From NCBI GenBank assembly GCA_011800805.1, contig MPNW01000695.1, forward strand, positions 47,110-63,008: a stretch of 15,899 nt of DNA, given 5' to 3'. Below are positions 7,694-15,899 of this stretch, piece by piece (the stretch's first letter is position 1; each line of letters begins with the position of its first letter). This DNA is from Hirudo medicinalis (Eukaryota; Annelida; Clitellata; Hirudinida; Hirudinidae). Made by a program: the position numbers and the translations under genes. Under the pieces are notes generated by a model that worked only from the letters and a program-made list of their open reading frames with translations, searched no databases and was not told the origin of the DNA.

Positions 7694-8850
7694 TCGTCTC
7701 GGAGAGCTTCGACTTTGTGGTCGGTTTTTTCCGGTTTGTGAAGATTTTCACTGTCGCGGTCTACGACTACATGGCGGACGGAAAATTACCCGACAGGCAC
7801 CAGTTGAAAGGCCGTAACATGGCAAGACCCCTTCCGACCGACCTGCCATCGATCGTGGAAATCAAGAGGGCCATTCCACCCGTTTGCTTCCAGCCAAAAG
7901 TCTCCACCTCGATGTACTATGTCGTGAAGGACTTGGTCCAGGTCGCGGTCTGTTTTGCCATCTTCTACAACCTCGGCAAACTCACAGACTCTTTCATCTT
8001 GAGGGCCGTCTTGATGGTTGCCTACTGGGCAATACAGGGTACCTTCTTCACGGGAATCTTCGTGGTGGGACACGACTGTGGCCACGGGTCCTTCTCAGAC
8101 CACCCCCTTCTCAATGACGTTGTGGGAACGGTGATGCACAGCTTTCTCTTGGCGCCTTACTACATGTGGAAGCTGAGCCACAAGAACCACCACAAGAACA
8201 ATGCCAATTTGGAGAAGGACGAGGTCTTCTACCCCATCCGAGAGTCCGAGCCCTGCTCCAAGGAAAAAGTTTTACCGGCCTTCGGTTTCGGCTTGGGGTG
8301 GTACGGTTACATCCTAAAGGGCTACAACCCCAGGGCCGTCAGCCACTTCCAGCCCTTCCATTCCATGTTTGCAGGGCATGTGCTTGGCTGTCTTTTGTCC
8401 TTGGCCAGCATGGGAGTCATGTCCTATGCCTTGTTCCATTTTTATCTCCAGGTTGGATTCTGGGGCCTCTTCAACTACTACGTCGTGCCCGACTTTCTTT
8501 TCGGCAGCTACTGCGTCATCATCACCTTCCTCCAGCATTCCGAGCTCAACATCCCCTGGTACTCTGACGAGCAATGGCAGTTCGTCAAGGGCCAGTTGTC
8601 GACCGTCGACCGCCACTACGGGCCGGTCCACGACCTCATCCACAGCATCGGCACGCACCAAGTCCACCATTTGTTCACCAAGATACCCCACTACCATCTC
8701 GAGCTTGCGACCGAGCACTTTCGCAAGGCATTCCCCGACCTGGTGAGGATATGCGACGAGCCGATCATCGAGTCCTTCATCCGGATGTTCAGGGTCTACG
8801 ACGCCAAAGCGATCGTCCCCGACGATGCCAAAGTCTACTACTATGATTGA
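7690..8850 (+). CDS. Methyl-end (omega-3/delta-12 type) membrane fatty acid desaturase, complete, single exon
   Basis: 386 residues, predicted to be an integral ER membrane di-iron desaturase that inserts a cis double bond toward the methyl end of a polyunsaturated or monounsaturated acyl chain, using electrons from cytochrome b5. Seen: histidine boxes HDCGH (128-132), HKNHH (164-168) and HQVHH (323-327), the last followed by LFTKIPHYHLELA. GQLSTVDRHYG lies at 301-311 and FLQHSE at 280-285. Hydrophobic segments lie near 76-96, 102-127 and 225-280. There is no b5 domain, so it is not a front-end desaturase. HDCGHGSFS and SIGTHQVHH resemble omega-3 (FAD3-like) rather than delta-12 (HECGHHAFS, TDTH) signatures, so omega-3 activity is favoured but not proven. 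From memory, the C-terminal AFPDLVR...DEPII segment recalls oomycete omega-3/delta-17 enzymes and animal omega-x desaturases. The start is the first ATG after an in-frame TAA at 7678-7680, with G at -3 and +4. Most codons end in C or G, unlike the AT-rich flanks. No intron, frameshift or lost catalytic histidine is seen. The YYYD tail may resemble an aromatic ER-retention end. Confidence 0.95.
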   Translation: MVVSESFDFVVGFFRFVKIFTVAVYDYMADGKLPDRHQLKGRNMARPLPTDLPSIVEIKRAIPPVCFQPKVSTSMYYVVKDLVQVAVCFAIFYNLGKLTDSFILRAVLMVAYWAIQGTFFTGIFVVGHDCGHGSFSDHPLLNDVVGTVMHSFLLAPYYMWKLSHKNHHKNNANLEKDEVFYPIRESEPCSKEKVLPAFGFGLGWYGYILKGYNPRAVSHFQPFHSMFAGHVLGCLLSLASMGVMSYALFHFYLQVGFWGLFNYYVVPDFLFGSYCVIITFLQHSELNIPWYSDEQWQFVKGQLSTVDRHYGPVHDLIHSIGTHQVHHLFTKIPHYHLELATEHFRKAFPDLVRICDEPIIESFIRMFRVYDAKAIVPDDAKVYYYD

Positions 8851-10168
8851 GGAATCCTCCTGCAATGCAAGAACTCAAGAACTGTCAAGTTCCCACAGGA
8901 TTTTGTTTTGGATATTTTTGATCGGATCGATTTCTTTTGTGGTCTCGAAACGGCTGGCTGTATTTTTTTTTTAGGTAGGTTCTTGTTAAACCTTGGCGTG
9001 CCGTTGTCGGTGTCGTTGAAACTTTGTTGATGAATTGTTGTCGTGTTTAGTCGACATATCTGGTGTCGTCCCAGTGACGATCGACACGTCCATGGCAGCT
9101 GATCAGTAGGTGAAAGTCAAAGACGACTTTGCTGTTATCAGGGGCAGTGTTCATTTTGCTGACCTCAGTACCTTCTCACAAGTCCTTGGTTTGCCAACAG
9201 TGCCTTGGTTTGTATTCTTCGACGACTGTCTGCTTGGCAGTTTGCGTCTCTCTGCTTGGGATTCTAAGCTCACTTTTTGTCCAATTGTCCAAAATGGCCT
9301 GGTTTTTCCTTCACCAAGTTTTTGCTCTTAGGGTATTTTTACAGAAGCTCAAGTAGCAGGTTTATCTCCTTTGCTGACAGGCCGCACCTGGGTGCCTTAG
9401 AATTTATCCGTGCGTTTCTTCAAACTAGGCAGAGTGTCGAAGACGATTGTCGTCGTGGATTGCATTATTTGTTGGAGAATTGTTTTTGGCATGCTGGTAT
9501 TGATATAATAATGAATTATTAATAATAATAATAACAATACTGATGTCATATCTTCCTTGATATTTTGTTGTAATTATTATTCTGTGAAATTCTCGATTTG
9601 TCGAGTCGAAGGCCCAGGGTTCGATCCCTCGTTCGGCGAGAAGAAAAGTTCCGAGTCGTCGTCGGTCCACGTGAGAAGCACGTTCCGTTCGAACGGAATC
9701 GTCTGCTCTGTGAATGTCGGCTTGCGATTATTTGCGAAATGTTGCCAACGATGTCGTCTAAGAAAGCTTGGCAATGATATTACGATGACGTTCTGACATG
9801 GCCATGTTTTATGAAAAATTATGATTTTTGATATCGATGACCAACCAGATGGTCTCAAGTTCGTGTGGCTCGTTTTGACGAAGTACAATTTGATTGCAGG
9901 TTTTCTCCTTTGATGTGTAATTCGACGTGTAACTTGTCTGCCAATGTAATCGGTGTCGTCAGTTAATTGCAATGAAATCTGCGATCTTTATTTTGAGGTA
10001 GTCCTGGTGCACCGTTGTAAGCGAGCTATGTACTGTTCACATTCAGGTAATAATGTTGTTGTAACTTGTTGTTGTGATCGGTATTGTCGGTTGCCATGGT
10101 CTCCCTTGTCGATGTTCGTGTATTTTGTGTCCTGACGATATAAACTTGAATTCTTTTCCAATTGTTTT
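8851..10168. other. 3' flank of the desaturase, no further gene seen
   Basis: Unique T/G-rich sequence. No AATAAA or ATTAAA lies within about 2 kb of the stop; the first AATAAA noted is at 10886-10891, so the transcript end is unresolved. A polypyrimidine run with TTAG at 8961-8973 resembles a splice acceptor. A B-box-like GGTTCGATCCC lies at 9618-9628 and the palindrome TTCCGTTCGAACGGAA at 9683-9698. A minor AAT run is at 9507-9537. Open frames of 60-131 codons here have no recognisable content. Confidence 0.4.
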
Positions 10169-10352
10169 GGCCTTCAGCTCATGATTATTCATAGACTACT
10201 TTGTCGGAGGATATTTTTGGCTTGCACATTTTCTATTGGTTCCCTTTGTGATGCCCAGATGGTCTTCAGCTCATGATTATTCATAGACTACTTTGTCGGA
10301 GGATATTTTTGGCTTGCACATTTTCTGTTGGTTCCCTTTGTGAAGCCCAGAT
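10169..10352. repeat. 92-bp tandem duplication, two copies
   Basis: Copies at 10169-10260 and 10261-10352 align without gaps and differ at three positions (10171/10263, 10235/10327, 10252/10344), about 97% identity. The unit is complex sequence, not a microsatellite, and shows no reading frame of note. High identity means a recent duplication. It lies about 1.3 kb downstream of the desaturase stop. Confidence 0.93.
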
Positions 10353-11009
10353 TATTCAACTCACTTTGATATTTCATTAGGTGTTCAAAAATTCGTACGA
10401 CCGCCCGGGGGTTTATTAGTCTGGGCTCGACCTTATTTTCCCTATTGGTTGAAACTCAGAATGCACCTCCCCCATGACACGCTTGCATAATTACCATTCG
10501 ATGACTAATACTTGACCTGGAATGTTTCTCTCAAAGATGGATTTGTCTGTAATTGAGATATTATAATTAGAAATATTGTCATGCTTTTATTCTCGTAATT
10601 CCTTGGAATATTAATTATTTACCCCTAATATAATATGACTACATACTAATATGATTTATATTTGCCGCCTTCATGGACGAGTACAGAGCAGACGACACTG
10701 TAGCAACCCTGTCGACAGGTAAATAACACGAACAGGGCGTCGATAGGTTCGAGCCCAAGTTCGTCTCCATCTTTTTGCGATTCATTTTCGCATGTTATTG
10801 AAGTTATTTGATTGATAATTATTTTATTTTTACCTTTAATTTAATTTGACTTTCAATTATTTTGATTATTCGCCCTTTTATTCGGAATAAATTCTCGTCC
10901 GGAGTTTGAAAATCTGAGATGAACATTGGAGCGGTCAGCGCAGTCATCAACCTATGTCGTCGTCGTGCTTGCTTTAGTAAACGTTCTTACTCTTTTGGGG
11001 GTGATATCC
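10353..11009. other. AT-rich spacer with tRNA-like fragment
   Basis: A palindrome CCTGTCGACAGG lies at 10708-10719. GGTTCGAGCCC at 10746-10756 fits the RNA polymerase III B-box consensus, and TAGC lies 45 bases upstream, about the tRNA A-to-B spacing, but the arms do not pair. AATAAA is at 10886-10891. No gene is supported. Confidence 0.35.
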
Positions 11010-11395
11010 TATAATAATAATAATTATTATTATTATTGTTATTAGTTACATTTATTAGTTAATTAGTAATTATTATTGTTATTATATATTATTGTTGTAA
11101 TATTATTATTGTCATATTATTATTATATAATGATATTATTATAATTATTATTATAATAATATATTATTATTATAATTAATAATATTAATTATAATTATTA
11201 ATTGCAGTGTTATTATTTAGTAATAATAATTATTATCGTAATTAATTGTAAAATTATTATTTATTAATTATTATAAAAATTATTATTATTAATTATAATA
11301 TTATTATTTAATAATAATTATTAATATTATTAAAACATTATGTAATTAAAAATTACGATTAAAAATATTATTGAAATTATATATTAATTATAATA
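11010..11395. repeat. Diverged ATT/TAATTA-rich block
   Basis: About 385 bp of nearly pure A/T made from ATT, AAT and TAATTA pieces on both strands, capable of many short hairpins. Confidence 0.85.
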
Positions 11396-11490
11396 TTACG
11401 GCATTAATGTGACGGCGAATAAAGTGACGGCGGTAATACCCACGACGACGACGACAATAATAATAACAATAGCAACAACAACAACGGTAG
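11396..11490. repeat. GTGACGGCG direct repeat and ACG/AAT/AAC microsatellite
   Basis: GTGACGGCG occurs at 11410-11418 and again 15 bases later at 11425-11433, followed by ACG, AAT and AAC triplets. Confidence 0.7.
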
Positions 11491-11752
11491 TAAGATTTCG
11501 TTGGATTTTTCGGCACTTTTTCGAATTGATTCGAAATTCAAATTAATTGGAGCCGGCTTAAAAATAGCTGAGCCCGGGAATGGCGACCTTGAAGGCCGAA
11601 GTGCCCCTGTGGCGTCGTTCCGTTGTCAACGAAAACCGTTGTCATGGTGATAATTCTTAAGCAGATCCGTGGTACATCTGACCGCCCGTGGGAATCGAAG
11701 GGCGGTTTGAGGAGATTTAGGGGATTAAAGTCTGAATTTGGAATAATATTTT
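11491..11752. other. Complex spacer, no gene seen
   Basis: CCGTTGTCAACGAAAACCGTTGTCA gives a short direct repeat (CCGTTGTCA) near 11610-11644. ACCGCCC (11681-11687) and GGGCGGT (11700-11706) form a 7-bp stem. Confidence 0.3.
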
Positions 11753-11756
11753 GATG

Positions 11757-11793
<37 letters not shown>

Positions 11794-12034
11794 TAATAAT
11801 AATAGTAATAGTAACAACATTAATAATAATAATATATTAATAATAATAGCAATAATAATAATAGTGACAATAATATTAATAACAACAATAGTAATACTAA
11901 CAACATTAATAATAATAATAATAATAACAACAACAATAATTACAACAATAATAACTTATAATAACAATAATAATGATAACTCATAATAATATTCACAATA
12001 ATAATAATAATAACTTATAATAATTACAACAGTA
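11753..12034. repeat. AAT/AAC microsatellite block
   Basis: About 280 bp of AAT with AAC, GTA and ACTTAT interruptions. Confidence 0.93.
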
Positions 12035-12529
12035 GAAATGAATTCCAGTTAAGTTACTGAAGCAAAACAAAAATGTATATAAGATTGATCTCGATGGTGT
12101 AAACAACCGGATGTGAGTCATTCGTGAAAAAATATTTAAACAAATTTTAAAATATTTAAAAAGATATTTCCAAATAATAACACCAATTTAAATTACATCG
12201 ACTGTCGCTACCACGATAGCTGCCGTCGCCTTTGCAGCCGGAGTCGCTGCGGCAGTCACGTCTTTTGTTTATGGTGCTCGACCAACAGGAATGCAAACAT
12301 GGCGGATCAACTGAATCGAGGTCAACCAATCAGAAGGATCTTGACAGCCGGAAGTGGCCTCAATATTCTTATATCACTCAAGGTCATTTGGGTTCAACGA
12401 CCTATGGCCAACACCTGGTTTGGGGTGAGAGGGTGGCTGAGATGTTGTTCAGTAGTTTACTTCTCTTTGTTGATTAACTCTGCTTCTATTGTTCCAGGGC
12501 AATTGCAGACAACTACCGTCACAATCGTC
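12035..12529. other. Complex sequence with promoter-like motifs
   Basis: A TATATAAG lies at 12076-12083. An open, ATG-poor frame 12192-12314 encodes an Ala/Val/Thr-rich peptide (STVATTIAAVAFAAG...). Frames starting at 12232 and 12299 overlap the region and run into the downstream array. None is recognisable, so no CDS is called. Confidence 0.3.
12293..12356 (+). promoter_or_regulatory. Cluster of YY1-, CCAAT- and ETS-like sites
   Basis: GCAAACATGGCGG (12293-12305, YY1-like), CCAATCAG (12326-12333, NF-Y-like) and CCGGAAGTG (12348-12356, ETS-like) lie within 64 bp on one strand. All three are known core-promoter motifs in animals. No downstream gene is seen on either strand, so function is uncertain. 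Confidence 0.3.
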
Positions 12530-12792
12530 TTCATATTCATATTCATATTCATACTCATATTTATACTCATATTCATACTCACATTTATACTCATACTCAT
12601 ACTCATATTCACACTCATATTCATATTCTTACTCATATTTATACTCATACTCATATTCATACTCATATTCATATTCTTACTCATATTTATACTCATACTC
12701 ATATTCATACTTATACTCATATTTATACTCATACTCATACTCATATTTATACTCATATTCATATTCATATTCATATTCATATTCACATTCAT
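12530..12792. repeat. Hexanucleotide array (TTCATA/CTCATA variants)
   Basis: About 44 units of a 6-bp repeat that alternate in blocks among TTCATA, CTCATA and TTTATA. Long Phe-Ile, Ser-Tyr and Met-Asn frames result because 6 is divisible by 3. They are not taken as genes. Confidence 0.95.
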
Positions 12793-13600
12793 CCCATTCC
12801 ATTGAGCTGTAAACAATAATAACTGTACCACATCCAAGAGACTGTAGAAACCAGTTTGCTGTGGCTGAGTTAGAGGTGTGTACAGGCTGCCGATGTAATA
12901 TTATTACATAATAAGTAATATTAATAAGGACCCTGCTGTCTTATTTATGTGGCGCTTTATTCATGGTGGCTTGGGAGTCAGTAAATCATTTCTGTAGCGC
13001 ATGAATACACGACGGCCGCCAAAATAAAATTGATCCCTGAAAGGCATTGACCTTGAGTTATTCGTGTGAAAGATGGAAGCAAAAAGAATGATAAGTATTT
13101 AATTCTAATAAATATTACGACTAAGTTTAAATTCAGTTTGATTTTTTAAATTTTTTTATTTTGGTTTTATTTTTAATTTTAAAACCGATGTTTTCGATTG
13201 AAAAGAAAACCCTTGGAATGTTTAATGTCGAATCCTTGGATTTGAATATAAAAACAGTTCTTTTGATGAAATTCAATGACAATCCTGACAAAAAAAACTA
13301 CGAATAATTCTTTCAGAACTCCCCTACATAAACCTTATTACGGTCTAGCCGACACCCCCTCAAACGAACCGTACCAAATTATACATCCCGACACCCCTCA
13401 GGGCTCCAAGTTCGTTGTTGACAGATAAAATAAAAGACACTAAATAAGGATACAAATGGTGGAAGTGATTTCATTATCTTGATGAGGTATTACCCCTGCG
13501 GACGAATCCATTACGACACTCGGGGGGGTGGACGGACTGGGTGCGCAGTTCGGTTCTATTGCACGTTGTGTTTTAGCTCGGTAAATATGTACTGGCCTGG
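12793..13600. other. Spacer, no gene seen
   Basis: Complex to about 13090, AT-rich at 13091-13200, then complex. TACGGT/ACCGTA arms lie at 13339-13344 and 13368-13373. A G-run with GGGGGGG occurs near 13522. No exon or RNA gene recognised. Confidence 0.35.
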
Positions 13601-13768
13601 ATGATGGTGGATTATGGGGAGAAGTATGATGATGAGAATATTAATGAGGGTGTTGATGATGTGAGAGGATGATGATCATCATCATCACTGGTATCTTCAT
13701 CCATTGCCATCATCACTCTGACTTTCACGATCATCGCCAACATCATCATCTTCATCCTTACAATCGAC

Positions 13769-13800
<32 letters not shown>

Positions 13801-13823
13801 CATCATCATCGTCGTCGTCGTCG

Positions 13824-13854
<31 letters not shown>

Positions 13855-13856
13855 AA
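13601..13856. repeat. GAT to ATC microsatellite with a palindromic switch point
   Basis: Sparse GAT units on the left change at the perfect 16-bp palindrome GATGATGATCATCATC (13668-13683) to ATC units on the right. Pure ATC and CGT blocks follow at 13768-13856. The array thus reads as an imperfect large inverted repeat. Confidence 0.9.
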
Positions 13857-14147
13857 TTCTTGTCACCCCTATTTGTTGCAAGCTCAGAGCGCTTTCCTCA
13901 CATTACAGAAAGAGTAACACCACGGTCAATACAGCGGTGCTTGTGCTCGTCGAAGCGTGACGAAGCGTGTTTGTTCCACGCTCTACTGCTCATGGAGTTT
14001 GCTTCCGGTCTTTTCCAGGGTTTTCCATTCCGCCCGAACCTCTTTTCCTGGTGCAACTGGGAGATGAAGTCAAAGATAGCCGCCTCTGATATGGTTATAA
14101 ATAACAGCCAATCAGTTCCGGAGGATGACTGAGCCAATCACAATTGA
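13857..14147. other. GC-richer unique segment with TATA and CCAAT motifs
   Basis: TATAAATA (14096-14103), CCAATCAG (14108-14115) and CCAATCA (14134-14140) are clustered. A frame of 46 codons from ATG 13992 and minus-strand frames exist but resemble nothing known. Confidence 0.3.
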
Positions 14148-14295
14148 GTGATGGATGGATGGATAGATACAAGGATGGGTGGATAGGTGGATGGATGGAT
14201 AGATACAAGGATGAGTGGATGGATGGGTGGGTGGATGGATGGATGGATGGATGGATGGATAGATGCAAGGATGAGTGGATGGGTGGATGGAGAGA
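14148..14295. repeat. GGAT array with a higher-order unit
   Basis: GGATAGATACAAGGATG occurs at 14161 and 14197 and, with one change, at 14257. Spacings are 36 and 60 bp, both multiples of four, within GGAT/GGGT units. Confidence 0.92.
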
Positions 14296-14567
14296 GTTAG
14301 TTAAGATATGCGGTTGTTTAGAGGGATTTATGATTTTAATCAAAACCTCTCTGTTACAATGGATGCGCATTTCTAAGGAATTTGATGCAAATCCAGGGAA
14401 ATGAGAAGGTTATCTTATTCGAAATCCAGTGACTGGCGTTCACTCATTCATTCACTCACTTACCCACTCAACCATCCTAACATCATATTTAATATCCCCT
14501 AACTCGACTCAAGTCACGAAATCCGAGTCAATGTTCTTGGAAAAGTGATAGTGAAGCGATGATGAAN
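14296..14567. other. Spacer, no gene seen; ambiguous base at 14567
   Basis: Includes TTCACTCATTCATTCACTC-type short repeats around 14440-14470. One undetermined base (N) sits at 14567, at the edge of the next microsatellite. Confidence 0.5.
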
Positions 14568-14588
14568 TTGTTGTTATTGTTGTTATTA

Positions 14589-14650
<62 letters not shown>

Positions 14651-14655
14651 ATTGT
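14568..14655. repeat. GTT/ATT microsatellite
   Basis: A GTT start followed by a nearly pure ATT run. Confidence 0.93.
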
Positions 14656-15239
14656 TATTATTATTTTGTTGCTGCTGGCAAAATAAAATTATTTTTTTTA
14701 AATTTCCGATCATCTAATTAAACTAGAACCGAACACTAACTTTTTGCAACAAATGCCATTTTATGACGATTGAATTAACAAGCGAATAAATAAATTATAA
14801 TATAATATTATATAAATAAATTATAAATACGACATCAACACGGCTCATTTTCTGCACACTGTAGTGCAAATCAAAGGGGAGGGATGGCGAGCATCGACAC
14901 CAAACATTCGATGAAGAGGCAAACAAAAAACCCGAATAGATGGGCGATAATTAAACGAACGATGGGTGAGCGGACTCTGAAGGGGTGGCTGGGTGGGTAG
15001 CGAACGAGTGGGTAAGGGGATGGGTAGGACTGTTGACGAACGAGTGGCTAAAGAGTTGAGCTGAGGGAAGGATGGACAGAAAAAGAAAATTGAGCAAAAA
15101 CATCCTTCCATTGTGAATCTGCCCTCTCGCGACAAAAACAAGCTTTTTATTTTCTTATTCGTAATCAATTCATCCGCTCATTTCATCCTCATTTGCTTTA
15201 AATCGTTTGGAAATCTTTTTTTCCCTCTTCAGAGAAGTA
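14656..15239. other. Spacer, no gene seen
   Basis: AT-rich with AATAAA-like repeats at 14783-14830. A G-rich stretch at 14981-15026 has runs GGGG, GGG, GGG, GGG, GGGG and GGG with one 12-base loop. The minus-strand Pro/Ser-rich frame here is not recognisable. Confidence 0.35.
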
Positions 15240-15421
15240 TGTTTGTGTTTGTGTTTGTTTGTTTATGTTTGTTTATGTTTGTGTTTATTTCTTCTTCGAC
15301 TTGTTGCAAGTGTTTTGTTGTGTTATTGTTGTTGTTGTTGTTGCCATAGTAGTAATCATCATCGTCAACGTCGTCGTCAACAGCCTCATCATCATCATCA
15401 TCACTATGATCATTATTATTA

Positions 15422-15452
<31 letters not shown>

Positions 15453-15500
15453 CAACATTATTATTAGTATTATTTTTATTATTAATATTATTATTATTTA
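15240..15500. repeat. GTTT, GTT, ATC/CGT and ATT compound microsatellite
   Basis: Four simple-repeat families succeed one another with short spacers: GTTT to about 15290, GTT 15324-15342, ATC/CGT 15355-15404, ATT 15413-15497. Confidence 0.9.
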
Positions 15501-15531
15501 AGAAATTTAAAATCGACTAAATACGGCAAAC

Positions 15532-15735
15532 ATGGCGCTCGAATGTTGTCAGCAAAAGTGCAAACAACTCACAGCACCACCTTTAATTCCGACCCCATCC
15601 TCCATTCCAATGAAGTCCAATTTTAAGCCCCCCCTGGACCAAGACACTTTCGGGGGTCGGTTTGTAGAGGTCCACAGTACCCCCACCTCCATAGCCCCTA
15701 AGGGCAGAGAGTTGGTTCAAGGAAAGTTGAAGTAA
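15532..15735 (+). other. 67-codon hypothetical frame with strong start context
   Basis: CAAACATGGCG gives A at -3 and G at +4. The peptide begins MALECCQQKCKQL, is rich in Pro, Ser and Thr and ends QGKLK. No family is recognised. The 3' part overlaps a possible tRNA-like SINE fragment, so it may be chance or a transcribed repeat. Confidence 0.2.
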
Positions 15736-15778
15736 TGGCCCCGGAAGTTCATCCATCTGAGGGTCGTGATTCAAACCC
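15701..15778 (+). repeat. Possible tRNA-derived SINE fragment
   Basis: AGTTGGTT (15710-15717) matches the conserved D-loop of many tRNAs, and GATTCAAACCC (15768-15778) resembles the B-box. The spacing is about 20 bases longer than in an ordinary tRNA and the stems pair poorly, so this is at best a decayed SINE head. Confidence 0.3.
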
Positions 15779-15878
15779 TTTCCGTGGCTTTTAGTTTCTG
15801 GGTGGAACGAAGATGATTGATTGCTTGGAATAAATTTGCGACGTCAATTAAGAACGAGAGGAAGGAAAGAGTCATGAA

Positions 15879-15899
15879 TTATGATGATGATGATGATGA
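15879..15899. repeat. GAT microsatellite running off the window
   Basis: Pure GAT-type units to the last base; the array probably continues beyond the window. Confidence 0.8.

Noticed and set aside
8314..8865. 183-codon minus-strand frame inside the desaturase
   Set aside because: It is the antisense shadow of a GC-ending coding region; it has no recognisable domain while the + strand frame has three conserved histidine boxes.
9577..9972. 131-codon minus-strand frame downstream of the desaturase
   Set aside because: No family features; its end passes through the B-box-like motif at 9618, which gives the SNPGPST peptide often seen when tRNA-like repeats are translated.
10701..10760. Functional tRNA gene
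   Set aside because: A- and B-box spacing fits roughly, but the acceptor, D and T arms do not pair.
12299..12837. Long frames of 107-168 codons on both strands (Phe-Ile, Ser-Tyr, Met-Asn repeats)
   Set aside because: They are open because a 6-bp repeat without stops keeps every frame open; no non-repeat domain is present.

Overview
The window looks like nuclear DNA of an invertebrate animal, most likely marine (a cnidarian, mollusc, annelid or relative). Three things support this. There is one protein gene of the animal methyl-end desaturase type. It sits in AT-rich non-coding DNA with a very high load of tri- and tetranucleotide microsatellites. There are also traces of a short inverted-repeat transposon and of tRNA-derived, SINE-like sequence. 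The species cannot be fixed from the sequence alone.

Layout: 1-5.4 kb is almost continuous simple-sequence DNA (GAT, ATT, ATC, GGAT, CAG and ATAAT arrays). Embedded in it are a 213-bp foldback element (1812-2024), a three-copy 29-bp tandem repeat (3464-3554) and a perfect 25-bp palindrome (3561-3585). 5.4-7.7 kb is low-complexity-poor, AT-rich upstream sequence with a nuclear-receptor-like inverted repeat (5590-5618) and a 4 x 15-bp repeat (6436-6495). 7690-8850 is the one confident gene, an uninterrupted 386-codon membrane fatty acid desaturase with three histidine boxes. 8.85-11 kb is its 3' flank, holding a 92-bp tandem duplication (10169-10352). 11-15.9 kb returns to microsatellites: ATT/AAT blocks, a hexanucleotide array at 12530-12792, GAT/ATC, GGAT and ATT. 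Between them are short stretches with promoter-like motifs.

The desaturase has no cytochrome b5 domain. Its boxes (HDCGH, HKNHH, HQVHH) place it with omega-3/delta-12 methyl-end desaturases, which put double bonds into C18-C22 acyl chains in the ER. It is intact, has a strong start context and has no intron in its coding region. I found no second gene, operon-like unit or novel multi-gene system. The best leads are the evolutionary origin of the desaturase, the foldback element, and the inverted nuclear-receptor and TAATCC repeats upstream of the gene. Nearly all other open frames here are translations of microsatellites or other-frame shadows of the desaturase.
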